Shown here piece by piece: positions 47,194-56,939 of a DNA stretch of 64,000 bases (its first letter is position 1; the number at the start of each line of letters is the position of its first letter). The position numbers and the translations under genes are program-made. Under the pieces are notes generated by a model. It searched no databases and was not told where the DNA came from. It was given only the letters and a program-made list of their open reading frames with translations. Source of the stretch: Pseudomonas bubulae (GTDB taxonomy: Bacteria > Pseudomonadota > Gammaproteobacteria > Pseudomonadales > Pseudomonadaceae); assembly GCF_037023725.1 (NCBI RefSeq), contig NZ_CP146077.1, positions 3,881,001-3,945,000 of the forward strand, read 5' to 3'.

Positions 47194-48758
47194 TTCCAGT
47201 GATCAACGCTGTTGAGCAGCGACCAGGAACCGTGGATTTCCGGGGCGCCCTTACCCAGATCGATGCACTCATCGGTGAGGTAAGTGTGCTGAACATTGAG
47301 CAACCAGGCCCAGGCGGCATCTCCTTTAACGCCGACGCCGGTTTTGCCGTCCCACTCCACTTGCTGCCAGAACGGCACCGCCTGCTGCCAGGTCGGCGCA
47401 TCGAGGGCTTGCTGCAGATGCTGATCGACAACCGGGTTCTGGTAATAACCGGGGTTGTAGTATTCCACGCCTGCCGCCTTGCTGCTGTAGTGATGGTAAA
47501 GCTCCATCGGGTCGAGGCTGCCCCAGCCAAACAGGGTCGGGTTGGCGTGCATGTTGCGCTCAACGGTTTCCCAACTGCCGGACTTCAGGTCTACGTCGAT
47601 GCCCACGGGCTTGAGCATTGAGCGCACGGCCTGGGCCAGATCCCGGCGAGTGGCATCGCCACTGGCGTACCACAGGGTGATTTTGGCCGGCAGGCCGTTT
47701 TTTTCACGGATGCCATGGGCGTTTTCAATCCAGCCTGCGTCTTCCAGTATCTGCCGGGCTTTGTCGGTATCGCCATCCTTGAACAGCGCATCCGGGTTAT
47801 CCCACGGTAAACCCTGCACGCCGGTGTAGGCCGGGATCGCGTGGCCTTCGAGAATCTGATCGGCAAGCAGTTGGCGATTGATGGCGTAGTTGATGGCTTT
47901 GCGGATGGCCACATCAGCCGTCACATCATTGCCAATCGGGTAGCCCTGGGCATCTTTTTTACCGGACGCGAGGGTTGGCATCACGATGCCACGGTTTTCC
48001 ACACTGGGGCGAACCCACAGTTTCATGCCCGCGGCAGGCGTCACGGCCAGCGCAGGGGCGATGCGCACAATACCCAGCTGCTTGCTTTGGGCGGCAGCGA
48101 AAGCGCTGTCTTCATCCAGGAACACAAACACCAGTTTGTTGAAATCGTTCTTCTGCCCTGCGTAGTACGGGTTGGCCTCAACGATCAACTGCTGACCCGG
48201 CTGGTAGCTGACCAACCGATAAGGCCCGGCGCCAATCGGCTTTTGCGCGTAGGTTTTGGCGTCGTATTGGTCTGCCGAGACAATCCCCAGCGAACCGAGC
48301 ACATTGACGAACGTGCTTTGCGGCGCCTTGAGCTCAATACGCACCGTGAGCGGATCAACCGCCTCGGCCTTGAGGAAGTTGCCCATATCGACCTTGCCAC
48401 CACTGGCCGCCGCATTGTTGTAGGTGTAAGCCACGTCCTTGGCGGTCAGTGGCGAACCGTCGGAGAACTTGAGGTCGGGCTTGAGCTTGAGGGTCCAGGT
48501 CTTGCCATCCGCGCTAGCCTGATAATCGCTGAGGAGAAAACCGCTCCAGGACAAATCTTCGTTTTGCTTGAGCAAAGGGCTGTGCAACAGCAGATAACTG
48601 CCGTGGCTCCAGCCCAGCATTGGATCAAAGCCTTCAGTGGGCTCATCACCAATGGCCAGTTGCAGGGTGCGATCCTGCGCTGAGACAACAGGCGCTGCCA
48701 ACACACTCAACAAGGCCGCAGCCACCAGGGTGTTACGCATCCATGCGGGTTTTGACAT
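47178..48758 (-). CDS. Periplasmic binding protein, family 5 (nickel/peptide/metallophore type)
   Basis: A 526-aa solute-binding protein with signal peptide (cleavage near VSA, about residue 27). The mature start LQLAIGDEPTEGFDPMLGWSHGSYLL recalls binding proteins of nickel and opine-metallophore importers. AGGAGGATAG precedes the ATG. It is the first gene of a five-gene importer (binding protein, two permeases, two ATPases). Metal-chelate or peptide uptake is likely; no metallophore synthesis gene is nearby. Substrate is open. Confidence 0.9.
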   Translation of the reverse strand: MSKPAWMRNTLVAAALLSVLAAPVVSAQDRTLQLAIGDEPTEGFDPMLGWSHGSYLLLHSPLLKQNEDLSWSGFLLSDYQASADGKTWTLKLKPDLKFSDGSPLTAKDVAYTYNNAAASGGKVDMGNFLKAEAVDPLTVRIELKAPQSTFVNVLGSLGIVSADQYDAKTYAQKPIGAGPYRLVSYQPGQQLIVEANPYYAGQKNDFNKLVFVFLDEDSAFAAAQSKQLGIVRIAPALAVTPAAGMKLWVRPSVENRGIVMPTLASGKKDAQGYPIGNDVTADVAIRKAINYAINRQLLADQILEGHAIPAYTGVQGLPWDNPDALFKDGDTDKARQILEDAGWIENAHGIREKNGLPAKITLWYASGDATRRDLAQAVRSMLKPVGIDVDLKSGSWETVERNMHANPTLFGWGSLDPMELYHHYSSKAAGVEYYNPGYYQNPVVDQHLQQALDAPTWQQAVPFWQQVEWDGKTGVGVKGDAAWAWLLNVQHTYLTDECIDLGKGAPEIHGSWSLLNSVDHWKWTCR

Positions 48759-48999
48759 CTATCCTCCTGATATGAAATGGCCTCGCCCAAACGGGCCGTA
48801 CGCAGGTTATCGCGCCCCACAGTAATAGCAGGCTGATTTTAAATAGCCAGTTATGCATCTGATTTTTTAGGGGTTTTCCAGGCGATACGTCTTACCTTGT
48901 AACAATTGCCACAGGTCAGGTTCCCCGGGCATGACTGTGCTATACCAATGGGTACGCTTATTCAGTCACGCCATACAGACACAGCTGACAGAGGTTCGC

Positions 49000-49491
49000 A
49001 TGTTCAAAGGATTAGCCGGTCACCTCACAGAAAAAAACGTTCACTCGATCAACACCTTGCCGTCCAACAATATCGAATTGTTCGACTGCTATGCCGGTTT
49101 GATCCTGGGCCACCTGTACCGTAACTTCCCCTTGCCCATCACCCTGACTGCCGAGCGCTTTATCGACTACAAAGGCCTGGCGGACAGCAACCGCGAGGCG
49201 CTGGAAAAAGAAGAGAACCTGTTCCTGGCCACGGTCAAATGGCTGGCGGATATTGGCTACATCCACTTCGACGGCATGTCGGGCGTAGCCTTTTACGAAG
49301 TGGTTCTGACCAACAGCGGGCTGCTGATCCTGCGCGCTTACCCGGAAGGCACCGACACTGCGCCGACCCTGGGCGAAAAACTGGCGCAGTGCGTCAACAA
49401 CGAAAACACCGCCGATATGAGAGCGCTGGTAACCCAGGCACTGAGTCTGGGCGTGCGCATGATCAGCCCGATGAGTCGGTCGGGGATTTAA
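49000..49491 (+). CDS. Conserved-looking hypothetical protein (163 aa)
   Basis: The start at 49000 (MFKGLAGHLTEKNVHSIN) has GAGG seven bases upstream. An in-frame start 23 codons earlier lacks one. A soluble protein with FIDYKGLADSNREALEKEEN and a winged-helix-like middle (FLATVKWLADIGYIHFDG...YEVVLTNSGLLILRA), which may be a DNA-binding fold without a known family. Downstream is a short hairpin with GTGCATTTAAA. Function is unknown. Confidence 0.75.
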   Translation: MFKGLAGHLTEKNVHSINTLPSNNIELFDCYAGLILGHLYRNFPLPITLTAERFIDYKGLADSNREALEKEENLFLATVKWLADIGYIHFDGMSGVAFYEVVLTNSGLLILRAYPEGTDTAPTLGEKLAQCVNNENTADMRALVTQALSLGVRMISPMSRSGI

Positions 49492-49554
49492 GCCAGGCCC
49501 ATCAATGCACTTGGCCATGAACGCTCACCGTGACCAAGTGCATTTAAACAGCCA

Positions 49555-50451
49555 TTATCCTCCACTCACTACCCGCCGCCCTCCCACCCGCCACCCCAGC
49601 TGAATCCCGGCTGCCGCGATTAAAATCGCCGCCACGCCCACCCATTGCAGCGGTTCCAGGCGATGGCCAAAGGCAAACCAGTCCACAAATATCGCTGCAA
49701 TGGGGTAGATAAAGCTCAGTGCTCCGATCAATGCCGTGGGCAGTTTCTGGATTGCTCCGTAGAGCAGTACATACATCAAGCCGGTATGGACTACGCCAAG
49801 CGTCAGTAAGGCGCCCCACGCCTGTGCGCCAGCAGGCAGCTCAGTGACGTTGGCCAGGGGTGCCAGCAGCAGTGCGCCGGTGCTGACCTGGATCAGCGCG
49901 ATCAGGTGCGGGGGGATCCCGCGCAGGCGTTTGATGATCAGCACGGCCACGGCGTACATCAAGGCCGCACTCAGCGCCAGGGCAATCCCCAGCAAGTACT
50001 CACTGCCGCTCTCCCCTTGCCCGTGGTGGGCGCTGACGATCGTCAACATGCCCACAAACGACACCACCAGCCAGGCCAGTTTGTGCAGGGTTATTCTTTC
50101 ACCCAGGAACAACGCTGCCAGACCGAGCAGGATAAATGGCTGAACGTTGTAGACCGCCGTACCAATGGCGATTGAGGCCCTGGAGTAGGACGCGAACAAC
50201 AACACCCAGTTGGCAACGATGGCCACGCCGCTCAAAACTACCAGCGCAAAGGTAGTGCGGTTCAGCAGACCGCGGCGTAAAAAACCCATCCGCGCACAGA
50301 TCAGCAGCAACGTCACCGCGCCAAACACACAGCGCCAGAACACCACATCCAGCACTGCTTGCCCGCTTAGCAGGACAAGCCAGCCAATGGTGCCGGAGAT
50401 AAGCATGGCTGCGACCATTTCCAGCGAACCGCGTTGCGTGGTTTTGTCCAT
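49555..50451 (-). CDS. EamA-family (DMT) transporter
   Basis: A 298-aa protein with ten membrane segments in two EamA repeats. The start MDKTTQRGSLEMVAAMLISG has GGGAGGCAAAT upstream. Members export amino acids and other metabolites. It is divergent from an Lrp-type regulator with an inverted repeat between them, so it is probably an amino-acid exporter regulated by it. Confidence 0.9.
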   Translation of the reverse strand: MDKTTQRGSLEMVAAMLISGTIGWLVLLSGQAVLDVVFWRCVFGAVTLLLICARMGFLRRGLLNRTTFALVVLSGVAIVANWVLLFASYSRASIAIGTAVYNVQPFILLGLAALFLGERITLHKLAWLVVSFVGMLTIVSAHHGQGESGSEYLLGIALALSAALMYAVAVLIIKRLRGIPPHLIALIQVSTGALLLAPLANVTELPAGAQAWGALLTLGVVHTGLMYVLLYGAIQKLPTALIGALSFIYPIAAIFVDWFAFGHRLEPLQWVGVAAILIAAAGIQLGWRVGGRRVVSGG

Positions 50452-50515
50452 ATTTGCCTCCCTCAAAGTAGGAAACAGTATGGCAATCGCGATTCATGCA
50501 GCGCCATAATCCAGA

Positions 50516-50541
50516 AAAGGCAATTCGTCATTTTTGCCTTT
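50516..50541. promoter_or_regulatory. Inverted repeat between EamA and Lrp genes
   Basis: AAAGGCAA and TTGCCTTT (50516-50523, 50534-50541) make a perfect 8-bp inverted pair with a ten-base spacer. A further partial copy GGCATTCTGCC lies at about 50553-50563. A likely operator for the adjacent Lrp-type regulator. Confidence 0.55.
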
Positions 50542-50581
50542 AGTGTTAAGGCATTCTGCCAATTTGGCCTAAGGAGCAAAG

Positions 50582-51019
50582 ATGAGCGACGAGATAGATC
50601 AGCTGTTGATCAGCGCACTGATGCAAGACTCACGCAGCTCCCTGAAAACACTGGCCAGCCTCAGCGGCCTGTCGTCACCCAGCGTCGCCGAGCGCATTCG
50701 CAAGCTCGAAGAGCGCGAAGTGATCAAGGGTTACACCGTGGAAGTCGATCCCAAAGCCTTTGGCTATCAACTCCAGGCCATCATCCGCATTCGACCGCTA
50801 CCGGGGCAGTTGCAGGAAGTGGAGCGCCAGATCCAGAACATCCCCCAGTTCACCGAGTGCGACAAGGTGACGGGCGATGACTGTTTTATTGCCCGTCTGC
50901 ATGTGCGTTCAATCGAGCAATTGGACAGCCTGCTTGATGGCCTCAATGCTTACGCCGAAACCAATACGTCGATCATCAAAAAAAGCCCGGTCAAACGCCG
51001 GTTGCCGCCCATGGCCTGA
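50582..51019 (+). CDS. Lrp/AsnC-family regulator
   Basis: A 145-aa protein with HTH (LISALMQDSRSSLKTLASLSGLSSPSVAERIRKLEER) and RAM domain. AAGGAG precedes the ATG. It sits back to back with the EamA transporter and probably controls it in response to an amino acid. Confidence 0.93.
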   Translation: MSDEIDQLLISALMQDSRSSLKTLASLSGLSSPSVAERIRKLEEREVIKGYTVEVDPKAFGYQLQAIIRIRPLPGQLQEVERQIQNIPQFTECDKVTGDDCFIARLHVRSIEQLDSLLDGLNAYAETNTSIIKKSPVKRRLPPMA

Positions 51020-51031
51020 GTGCGCCCCTCC

Positions 51032-52363
51032 CTAAGCATGGGCCTGAACCACCCACTTCACTTTCGCGAGGCCCTCACGCAGGGCCGTCATGCCCACCGA
51101 GCCCAGCGCCAGCCTTATCGCATGGGGCACATGGGCCGAAGTTGCAAAGGGCTGCGCGGTCGACACCGAGACCTGCTCACGCGCCAACGCCGCAACAACC
51201 TGGTCCGCCCGGGCGTCCTCTGACAGAGGCAACCAGACAAAGTAGGACGAAGGATGGCGGATCCTGTGCAACCCCGCCAACTGCTCATCAGCAATGAGCT
51301 GCCTTGCCTGTGCGTCTTTGCGCTTTTGCGACTCCAGCCGGGTCACGGTGCCATCGTCGAGCCAGGCACTGGTGATAGCGGTCATCACACCGGGAGCATT
51401 CCAGGCAGTCACTCGGATTATCCGCTCAAGGACACTGACCTTTTCTGCGGGCGCGACGATAAAGCCCACGCGTAAACCCGCTGCGACACTTTTGGAAAAC
51501 CCAGACACGTAAACGGTTCTTTCCGGCGCCAAGTCAGCCAAAGACGTCGGCGGGTTATCGACCAGAAAAGCGTAGGCCGCATCTTCGATGATATGCAGAT
51601 CATGTGCCCGGGCGATCGCGACCAAGTGTTGGCGCTGCTCCAGGCTCATCACCCACCCCAACGGATTGTGCAACGTCGGCATGCTGTAGACAGCACGCAC
51701 AGAGCGACGGCGACACAGCCTGGCGAGGGCATCCAGATCCGGCCCGCTTTCCGTGCTCGGGATGGGCAGCAATTCAAGGTGCAGGGCCAGCGCCAGTGCC
51801 TTGAAACCCGGGTAGGTCAAGGCGTCCACCGCGATCACGTCACCAGGCTGGAGCAGTGCCATCAGCACCACGCTCAACCCGTGTTGTGCGCCGTTGACGA
51901 TCAACACCTGTTCGGCGGGCACATTCAACCCGCTCCTGGCCAGGTGCCTCGCGACCGAGGCGCGCTCATGCAGGCGCCCGCCATGGGGCTGGTAGCGCAA
52001 CAACGATTCCAGATCGCCAGACAACGCCAACTGCCGCAGCGCAGTACGCAACAGTTCGGCCTGGCCCGGCAAGGAGGGATAGTTGTAATTGAGATCCAGC
52101 ATCCCCGCGATCACGTCGGGCTGGTCTATACCGTGGCCTGGTGGTAGCGAGGTTTCCCGGACAAAAGTGCCACGCCCGGTTTCGCCACTGACCAGCCCCA
52201 TGGCCTCTAGCTCGGCATACACGCGACTGGCCGTGACCAGCGCCAGCCCTTCGCTGGCTGCGAGCTGGCGATGGGTAGGCAAACGCGTACCCGGCGACAG
52301 ACGGCCTGAGCGGATATCGGCAGCAAAGCCGTCAACCAGCGACTTGTAGCGGGAACGGGACAT
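51032..52363 (-). CDS. MocR-type regulator (GntR HTH plus aminotransferase-like domain)
   Basis: A 443-aa protein joining a GntR winged helix (about 1-70; LPTHRQLAASEGLALVTASRVYAELEAMG) to a fold-type I PLP domain. The PLP-binding Lys is in VSGFSKSVAAGLRVGF (the SGFSKS motif), with Asn-Pro in PTLHNPLGWV. Starting at 52363 avoids reading through the palindrome at 52378-52399; an ATG at 52399 lies inside that palindrome. It is divergent from an EamA transporter, the usual pairing in this family. Confidence 0.92.
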   Translation of the reverse strand: MSRSRYKSLVDGFAADIRSGRLSPGTRLPTHRQLAASEGLALVTASRVYAELEAMGLVSGETGRGTFVRETSLPPGHGIDQPDVIAGMLDLNYNYPSLPGQAELLRTALRQLALSGDLESLLRYQPHGGRLHERASVARHLARSGLNVPAEQVLIVNGAQHGLSVVLMALLQPGDVIAVDALTYPGFKALALALHLELLPIPSTESGPDLDALARLCRRRSVRAVYSMPTLHNPLGWVMSLEQRQHLVAIARAHDLHIIEDAAYAFLVDNPPTSLADLAPERTVYVSGFSKSVAAGLRVGFIVAPAEKVSVLERIIRVTAWNAPGVMTAITSAWLDDGTVTRLESQKRKDAQARQLIADEQLAGLHRIRHPSSYFVWLPLSEDARADQVVAALAREQVSVSTAQPFATSAHVPHAIRLALGSVGMTALREGLAKVKWVVQAHA

Positions 52364-52377
52364 CGGGCTTTGTATCC

Positions 52378-52399
52378 ATGACAATTTTTTGATTGTCAT
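52378..52399. promoter_or_regulatory. Operator-like palindrome in the MocR/EamA gap
   Basis: ATGACAAT and ATTGTCAT form a perfect 8-bp inverted repeat around TTTTTG. It lies between the regulator start (52363) and the divergent transporter, where MocR regulators bind. Confidence 0.7.
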
Positions 52400-52461
52400 T
52401 AATCATCAGCCATAGGATGGACTGTATGCAATCCCGCGATTGGCCTTGAGCGTGAGACTCG

Positions 52462-53358
52462 ATGGAACGTACTTCCAACTTGCAAATCCCCACCACCGAA
52501 AAAAACCTCAGCGGCTGGATCAACGGCTTTATCGGCGTGGTCATTTTCAGCGCCTCATTGCCCGCAACCAAGGTGGCGGTGCTGGAGTTCGATCCCGTGT
52601 TCCTCACCCTGGCCCGTGCCAGTATTGCCGGGGTACTGGCCCTGGCCATGCTCGGGTTGTTCAAGGCCCGGCGGCCGCAGCGCAACCAGCTGGTGCCCCT
52701 GCTGCTGGTGGCAACCGGGGTGGTGGTGGGGTTTCCGCTGCTGACCGCGCTGGCTTTGCAGCATGTGACATCGGCCCACACCATTGTCTTCCTTGGCCTG
52801 CTGCCGCTGTCTACCGCCATTTTCGCCGTGGTGCGCGGGGGTGAACGGCCACGGCCAGCATTCTGGCTGTTCTCGATCCTGGGCAGCGCGTGCGTCGTGG
52901 CCTATGCCCTTGCGCAGGGTCTGAGTGCAGCGCCCGAGGGTGACATCCTGATGCTCCTGGCTGTATTGATCTGCGGTCTTGGCTATGCCGAAGGGGCCAG
53001 GTTGTCGCGTACGCTGGGCGGCTGGCAGGTCATTTCATGGGCACTGGTGCTGTCACTGCCATTGATGGCTCCGCTGGCATGGTTGTGGGCCCCCGCTTCG
53101 TTCAAAGGCATTAGCGCACCTGCCTGGCTCGGCCTGGCTTACATCTCGATCTTCAGCATGCTGATAGGCTTTGTATTCTGGTACCGGGGGCTGGCCCAGG
53201 GCGGGATTGCCGCCGTTGGGCAGTTGCAGCTGCTGCAACCATTTTTTGGCCTGGCACTGGCTGCCACCTTGCTGCACGAGACTGTAAGCATGGGCATGTT
53301 TGGTGTTACAGCGGCGGTGATCCTGTGCGTTGCCGGGGCCAAAAAGTTCGCCCGGTAG
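52462..53358 (+). CDS. EamA-family (DMT) transporter controlled by MocR
   Basis: A 298-aa protein with ten hydrophobic segments in two EamA repeats (IGVVIFSASLPATKVAVLEFDP; AYISIFSMLIGFVFWYRGLA). Transcribed away from the MocR regulator, which suggests export or import of an amine or amino-acid-related compound, possibly a PLP-linked one. Substrate is unknown. Confidence 0.9.
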   Translation: MERTSNLQIPTTEKNLSGWINGFIGVVIFSASLPATKVAVLEFDPVFLTLARASIAGVLALAMLGLFKARRPQRNQLVPLLLVATGVVVGFPLLTALALQHVTSAHTIVFLGLLPLSTAIFAVVRGGERPRPAFWLFSILGSACVVAYALAQGLSAAPEGDILMLLAVLICGLGYAEGARLSRTLGGWQVISWALVLSLPLMAPLAWLWAPASFKGISAPAWLGLAYISIFSMLIGFVFWYRGLAQGGIAAVGQLQLLQPFFGLALAATLLHETVSMGMFGVTAAVILCVAGAKKFAR

Positions 53359-53483
53359 CCTGTAGCCCCCGTGCTTGACCTCTGAGAAGTCGGTACTGAC
53401 TATGCCGATGACACTTTTGGAGCGAATCGTTTCAGCCGCTGCCTCGATAATCATTGCTTACTGAGGACAGGTCGAGGTGCAGC

Positions 53484-54821
53484 ATGACAAGCGTATCCAT
53501 AGAGCAGGTCAGCCCTGAAACGCTGAGAAAAGTGATTGTCGCCGCCGCCATCGGTAATTTCGTCGAATGGTTCGACTTCGCCGTCTACGGTTTTCTGGCC
53601 ACCACCATCGCTCAGCAGTTTTTCCCCAGTGGCGATGCCAGTGCCGCATTGCTCAAGACCTTTGCTGTGTTTGCGGTGGCCTTTGCCTTTCGCCCCCTTG
53701 GCGGGATTTTTTTCGGCATGCTGGGGGACAGGATAGGCCGCAAGCGTACCCTTGCCATGACCATTTTGCTGATGGCCGGGGCCACTACCTTGATCGGTAT
53801 ATTGCCCACTTATGCTGCAATCGGGGTTATGGCGCCGATCCTGCTCACCCTGATTCGTTGCGCCCAAGGCTTTTCTGCAGGCGGTGAATACGCCGGGGCC
53901 TGTGCCTATTTGATGGAGCACGCCCCCAGCGATAAAAGGGCCTGGTATGGCAGCTTTGTGCCGGTTTCGACATTTTCCGCTTTTGCCGCTGCGGCCGTAG
54001 TGGCCTACGCCCTTGAGGCTTCGTTATCCGCTGAAAGCATGGGCAGTTGGGGCTGGCGCCTGCCGTTCCTGATTGCTGCGCCACTGGGCCTGGTAGGGCT
54101 TTATTTGCGCTGGCAGCTGGATGAAACCCCGGCCTTCCAGGCCGTGAAGGAGGAGCATGCGGTCGCCCACTCCCCACTCAAGGACACCTTGCGCAACCAT
54201 GGCGCGGCGATCTGCTGCCTGGGAGCCTTTGTGTCGCTGACGGCACTGTCCTTCTACATGTTCACCACTTACTTCGCGACCTACTTGCAGGTCGCGGGCG
54301 GCTTGAGCCGGGCAACCGCTTTGCTGGTGTCGCTGATCGCCCTGCTCTTCGCCGCCGCCATCTGCCCGCTGGCCGGGCTGTATTCGGACCGGGTCGGGCG
54401 GCGGGCGACCGTGGTGACCGCGTGCGTTCTACTGATGGTCGCGGTGTATCCGTCGTTCCTGATGGCCAGCTCGGGCGGGTTCGCAGCGTCCATCGTCGGT
54501 GTCATGCTGCTGGCAATTGGCGCGGTGTTGTGTGGCGTGGTGACCGCAGCTTTGCTCTCGGAGACGTTTCCGACCCGCACTCGCTATACCGCTTCGGCCA
54601 TCACCTACAACATGGCGTACACCCTTTTTGGCGGCACCGCACCGCTGGTGGCGACATGGCTGATCAGCACCACCGGCAGCAATATGTCGCCCGCGTTTTA
54701 TCTGATGGCCGTTGCACTGCTCGCCCTGGCTGGCGGCCTGGCATTGCCGGAGACCTCGCGGATTTCCTTGCATGATGTGGCGACACCCGAAAATGCGGCG
54801 CAAGCCGTCGCTGCGGTCTGA
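53484..54821 (+). CDS. MFS metabolite:H+ symporter (MHS family)
   Basis: A 445-aa transporter with 12 membrane segments. GNFVEWFDFAVYGFLATTIA near the N terminus and GDRIGRKRTLAMTILLM between segments 2 and 3 mark the metabolite:H+ symporter group (ShiA, ProP, citrate and alpha-ketoglutarate permeases). GAGGTGCAGC precedes the ATG at 53484. It is encoded next to, and convergent with, the two-component system at 54877. The substrate may be a carboxylic acid; not certain. Confidence 0.9.
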   Translation: MTSVSIEQVSPETLRKVIVAAAIGNFVEWFDFAVYGFLATTIAQQFFPSGDASAALLKTFAVFAVAFAFRPLGGIFFGMLGDRIGRKRTLAMTILLMAGATTLIGILPTYAAIGVMAPILLTLIRCAQGFSAGGEYAGACAYLMEHAPSDKRAWYGSFVPVSTFSAFAAAAVVAYALEASLSAESMGSWGWRLPFLIAAPLGLVGLYLRWQLDETPAFQAVKEEHAVAHSPLKDTLRNHGAAICCLGAFVSLTALSFYMFTTYFATYLQVAGGLSRATALLVSLIALLFAAAICPLAGLYSDRVGRRATVVTACVLLMVAVYPSFLMASSGGFAASIVGVMLLAIGAVLCGVVTAALLSETFPTRTRYTASAITYNMAYTLFGGTAPLVATWLISTTGSNMSPAFYLMAVALLALAGGLALPETSRISLHDVATPENAAQAVAAV

Positions 54822-54876
54822 GGGGCCAAGAGGCTGAGAGTGCCGGGGCTGCCCGGCACTCTCTGCAGAAGATCAT

Positions 54877-56232
54877 TCACCCTGCCCCCTTGAGCACCGG
54901 CAACACAACCCTCACCGCCAACCCGCCACCCGTGCGGTTGCTCAGGGTTAGCGATCCGCCGTGTTCCAGCACAATCGCTCTGGCTGCCGACAGTCCGAGC
55001 CCCACCCCGCCGGTGCTTTTGTTGCGCGATTCTTCAAGCCGATAAAAAGGCACAAACACCTGCTCATGACTTTGGACAGGAATGCCCGGCCCCCGGTCAA
55101 GAACGAAAACAGTGACCTGCTCATCGTCCCGACTCAGCTCGATGGCCGGCTCGCCTGCGTACTTGATAGCGTTATCCAGCAGGTTGGTCATCACCCGTTT
55201 CAGGCCAAGCGGCCGGCCCAAATACACCAGGTGCTCAGGACCGTTGAAGGCAATGTCAATGGACTGGTCGCGGTAGTCATCAATCAGGGTTTGCAACAAC
55301 CCTGCCAGGTCAAATTGCGTGGCCTGCTCCAGCCGGGCATCGTCGCGAAAGAACTCCAGGCTGGAGTTGATCATGGCCTGCATCTCGTCTACATCGCGAA
55401 ACAGACGCTGTTGTTGGTCCGGGTCGTCAATAAACTCACCGCGCAGTCGCATGCGTGTCAGCGGGGTGCGCAAGTCATGGGAAATGGCCGCGAGCATCTG
55501 GGTACGGTCTTTGATGAAATGCTGCAACTGCGCTTGCATGGCGTTGAACGCAAGAATGGCCTGACGGATCTCCCGGGGGCCAATCGGTTCAATGGGCGGC
55601 GCACGAAAATCGACACCAAAACGCCGAGCGCCCTCGGCAAATTGCTGTAAAGGCCTGGCCAGATGGCGAGTGGCGATCAGCGCCACAAGCACCGTGGACA
55701 ACAACACCAGCAGGATCAAAATCAGGTTTCGCTGCCATTGGCCCAGGCCCCAGCTGCGCGATGCGATGCTGAACATAAGCCATGAGCCATCCTCCAGTTG
55801 CACCAGCAGGGCGTAATGCCCGTTGTGCTGTGGCCAGTCATCAGGCTGATAGGCTTCGAGGCGTCGCTCTGGGCTATTGAACAGTCGCTGCGCCAGCGGC
55901 GTGGCCGTGCGACTGGCCGCTTCGGCCACCTGCGGCAAATCCAGGCCGGCACGGCTGGCATGCCAACTGATGCTCAGGGCGCTGTCAGTGGCTGCCGCAG
56001 CCAGACGTTGGCGCTGTGGCGCCGGCGAAGCTTCGATCAGCTTGGTCGTCAGGGAAATCTTTTCCAGCAGCCCGATTTCACTCAGCGGCGGGTAAGCCCA
56101 AACACCCGCCAACTGAGTAAACAGCGCATTGAATGCCAGCGCCGTAAGCATCGCGACAATGGTGGTCAAGGCAATCCAGCGTGCGATGGTGTTGCGTGAG
56201 CGCAGGCGCCAGCCTGAAATCCAGCCCGTCAC
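54877..56232 (-). CDS. Sensor histidine kinase, EnvZ-like
   Basis: A 451-aa inner-membrane kinase: first membrane helix about 17-40, periplasmic sensor about 41-160, second helix about 165-190, HAMP, then the dimerisation box with phosphorylated His (AISHDLRTPLTRMRLR, about residue 250) and the ATPase domain (N-box NLLDNAIKYAG, G1 DRGPGIPV, G2 GVGLGLSAA). It overlaps the response regulator gene by four bases. Signal unknown. Confidence 0.93.
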   Translation of the reverse strand: MTGWISGWRLRSRNTIARWIALTTIVAMLTALAFNALFTQLAGVWAYPPLSEIGLLEKISLTTKLIEASPAPQRQRLAAAATDSALSISWHASRAGLDLPQVAEAASRTATPLAQRLFNSPERRLEAYQPDDWPQHNGHYALLVQLEDGSWLMFSIASRSWGLGQWQRNLILILLVLLSTVLVALIATRHLARPLQQFAEGARRFGVDFRAPPIEPIGPREIRQAILAFNAMQAQLQHFIKDRTQMLAAISHDLRTPLTRMRLRGEFIDDPDQQQRLFRDVDEMQAMINSSLEFFRDDARLEQATQFDLAGLLQTLIDDYRDQSIDIAFNGPEHLVYLGRPLGLKRVMTNLLDNAIKYAGEPAIELSRDDEQVTVFVLDRGPGIPVQSHEQVFVPFYRLEESRNKSTGGVGLGLSAARAIVLEHGGSLTLSNRTGGGLAVRVVLPVLKGAG

Positions 56233-56939
56233 TGACAGGTCACCCCGGGCGTGAACAGGTAACCGACATTGCGCACGGTGCGAATCATCTCGACCCCTTT
56301 GCTGTCGAACTCCAGCTTGCGCCGCAAACGGCTGACCTGTACGTCGATGCTGCGATCGAACGCGTCATGGCCAGCGCCACGAGCCAGATCCAGCAACAGT
56401 TCGCGAGTCAGAATGCGCTGGGGATGTTCGACAAACACCAACAACAAATCGAACTCTCCGGCAGACAAGGGAATCATCACCTGATCCGGGGAACGAAGTT
56501 CGCGGCGGGTCAGGTCCAGTTGCCAGCCCGCAAACTTCATCAGTGGCCGCGGCACCTGCCCGACCGAGGGCTGGCCCTGCCCTGCCCGGCGCAACACGGC
56601 ACGCACCCTGGCCAACAGTTCCCGGGCATCAAAAGGTTTGCTCAGATAATCATCGGCGCCCATTTCAAGACCGACGACCCGATCACTCAGCTCACCCATG
56701 GCCGTCAACATGATGACCGGCGTGGGGTATTGCTGACGCAAACGCTGACACAGCATCAGGCCGTTTTCGCCAGGCAGCATCAAGTCGAGAATAATCAGGT
56801 CCGGAGGTTGCAGCGCCATCGCCGCCCACAGTGACGTGCCATCGGTGGCCACCTCCACCGAATATCCGTGTTGTACAAAAAACTTCTTCAGAAGCGCGAG
56901 GACCTCCAGGTCATCGTCCACGATCAAAAGGCTGCTCAC
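56229..56939 (-). CDS. OmpR-family response regulator
   Basis: Receiver domain with phospho-acceptor Asp in LIILDLMLPGENG, acidic pocket VDDD near the start and Lys in LSKPFDAREL; the C-terminal winged helix ends FDRSIDVQVSRLRRKLE...IRTVRNVGYLF. I chose the GTG at 56939 (VSSLLIVDDD, 236 aa) because response regulators start close to this motif; an ATG 12 codons upstream (56975) is possible. It is co-transcribed with the kinase and may control the adjacent MFS gene. Confidence 0.93.
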   Translation of the reverse strand: MSSLLIVDDDLEVLALLKKFFVQHGYSVEVATDGTSLWAAMALQPPDLIILDLMLPGENGLMLCQRLRQQYPTPVIMLTAMGELSDRVVGLEMGADDYLSKPFDARELLARVRAVLRRAGQGQPSVGQVPRPLMKFAGWQLDLTRRELRSPDQVMIPLSAGEFDLLLVFVEHPQRILTRELLLDLARGAGHDAFDRSIDVQVSRLRRKLEFDSKGVEMIRTVRNVGYLFTPGVTCQ

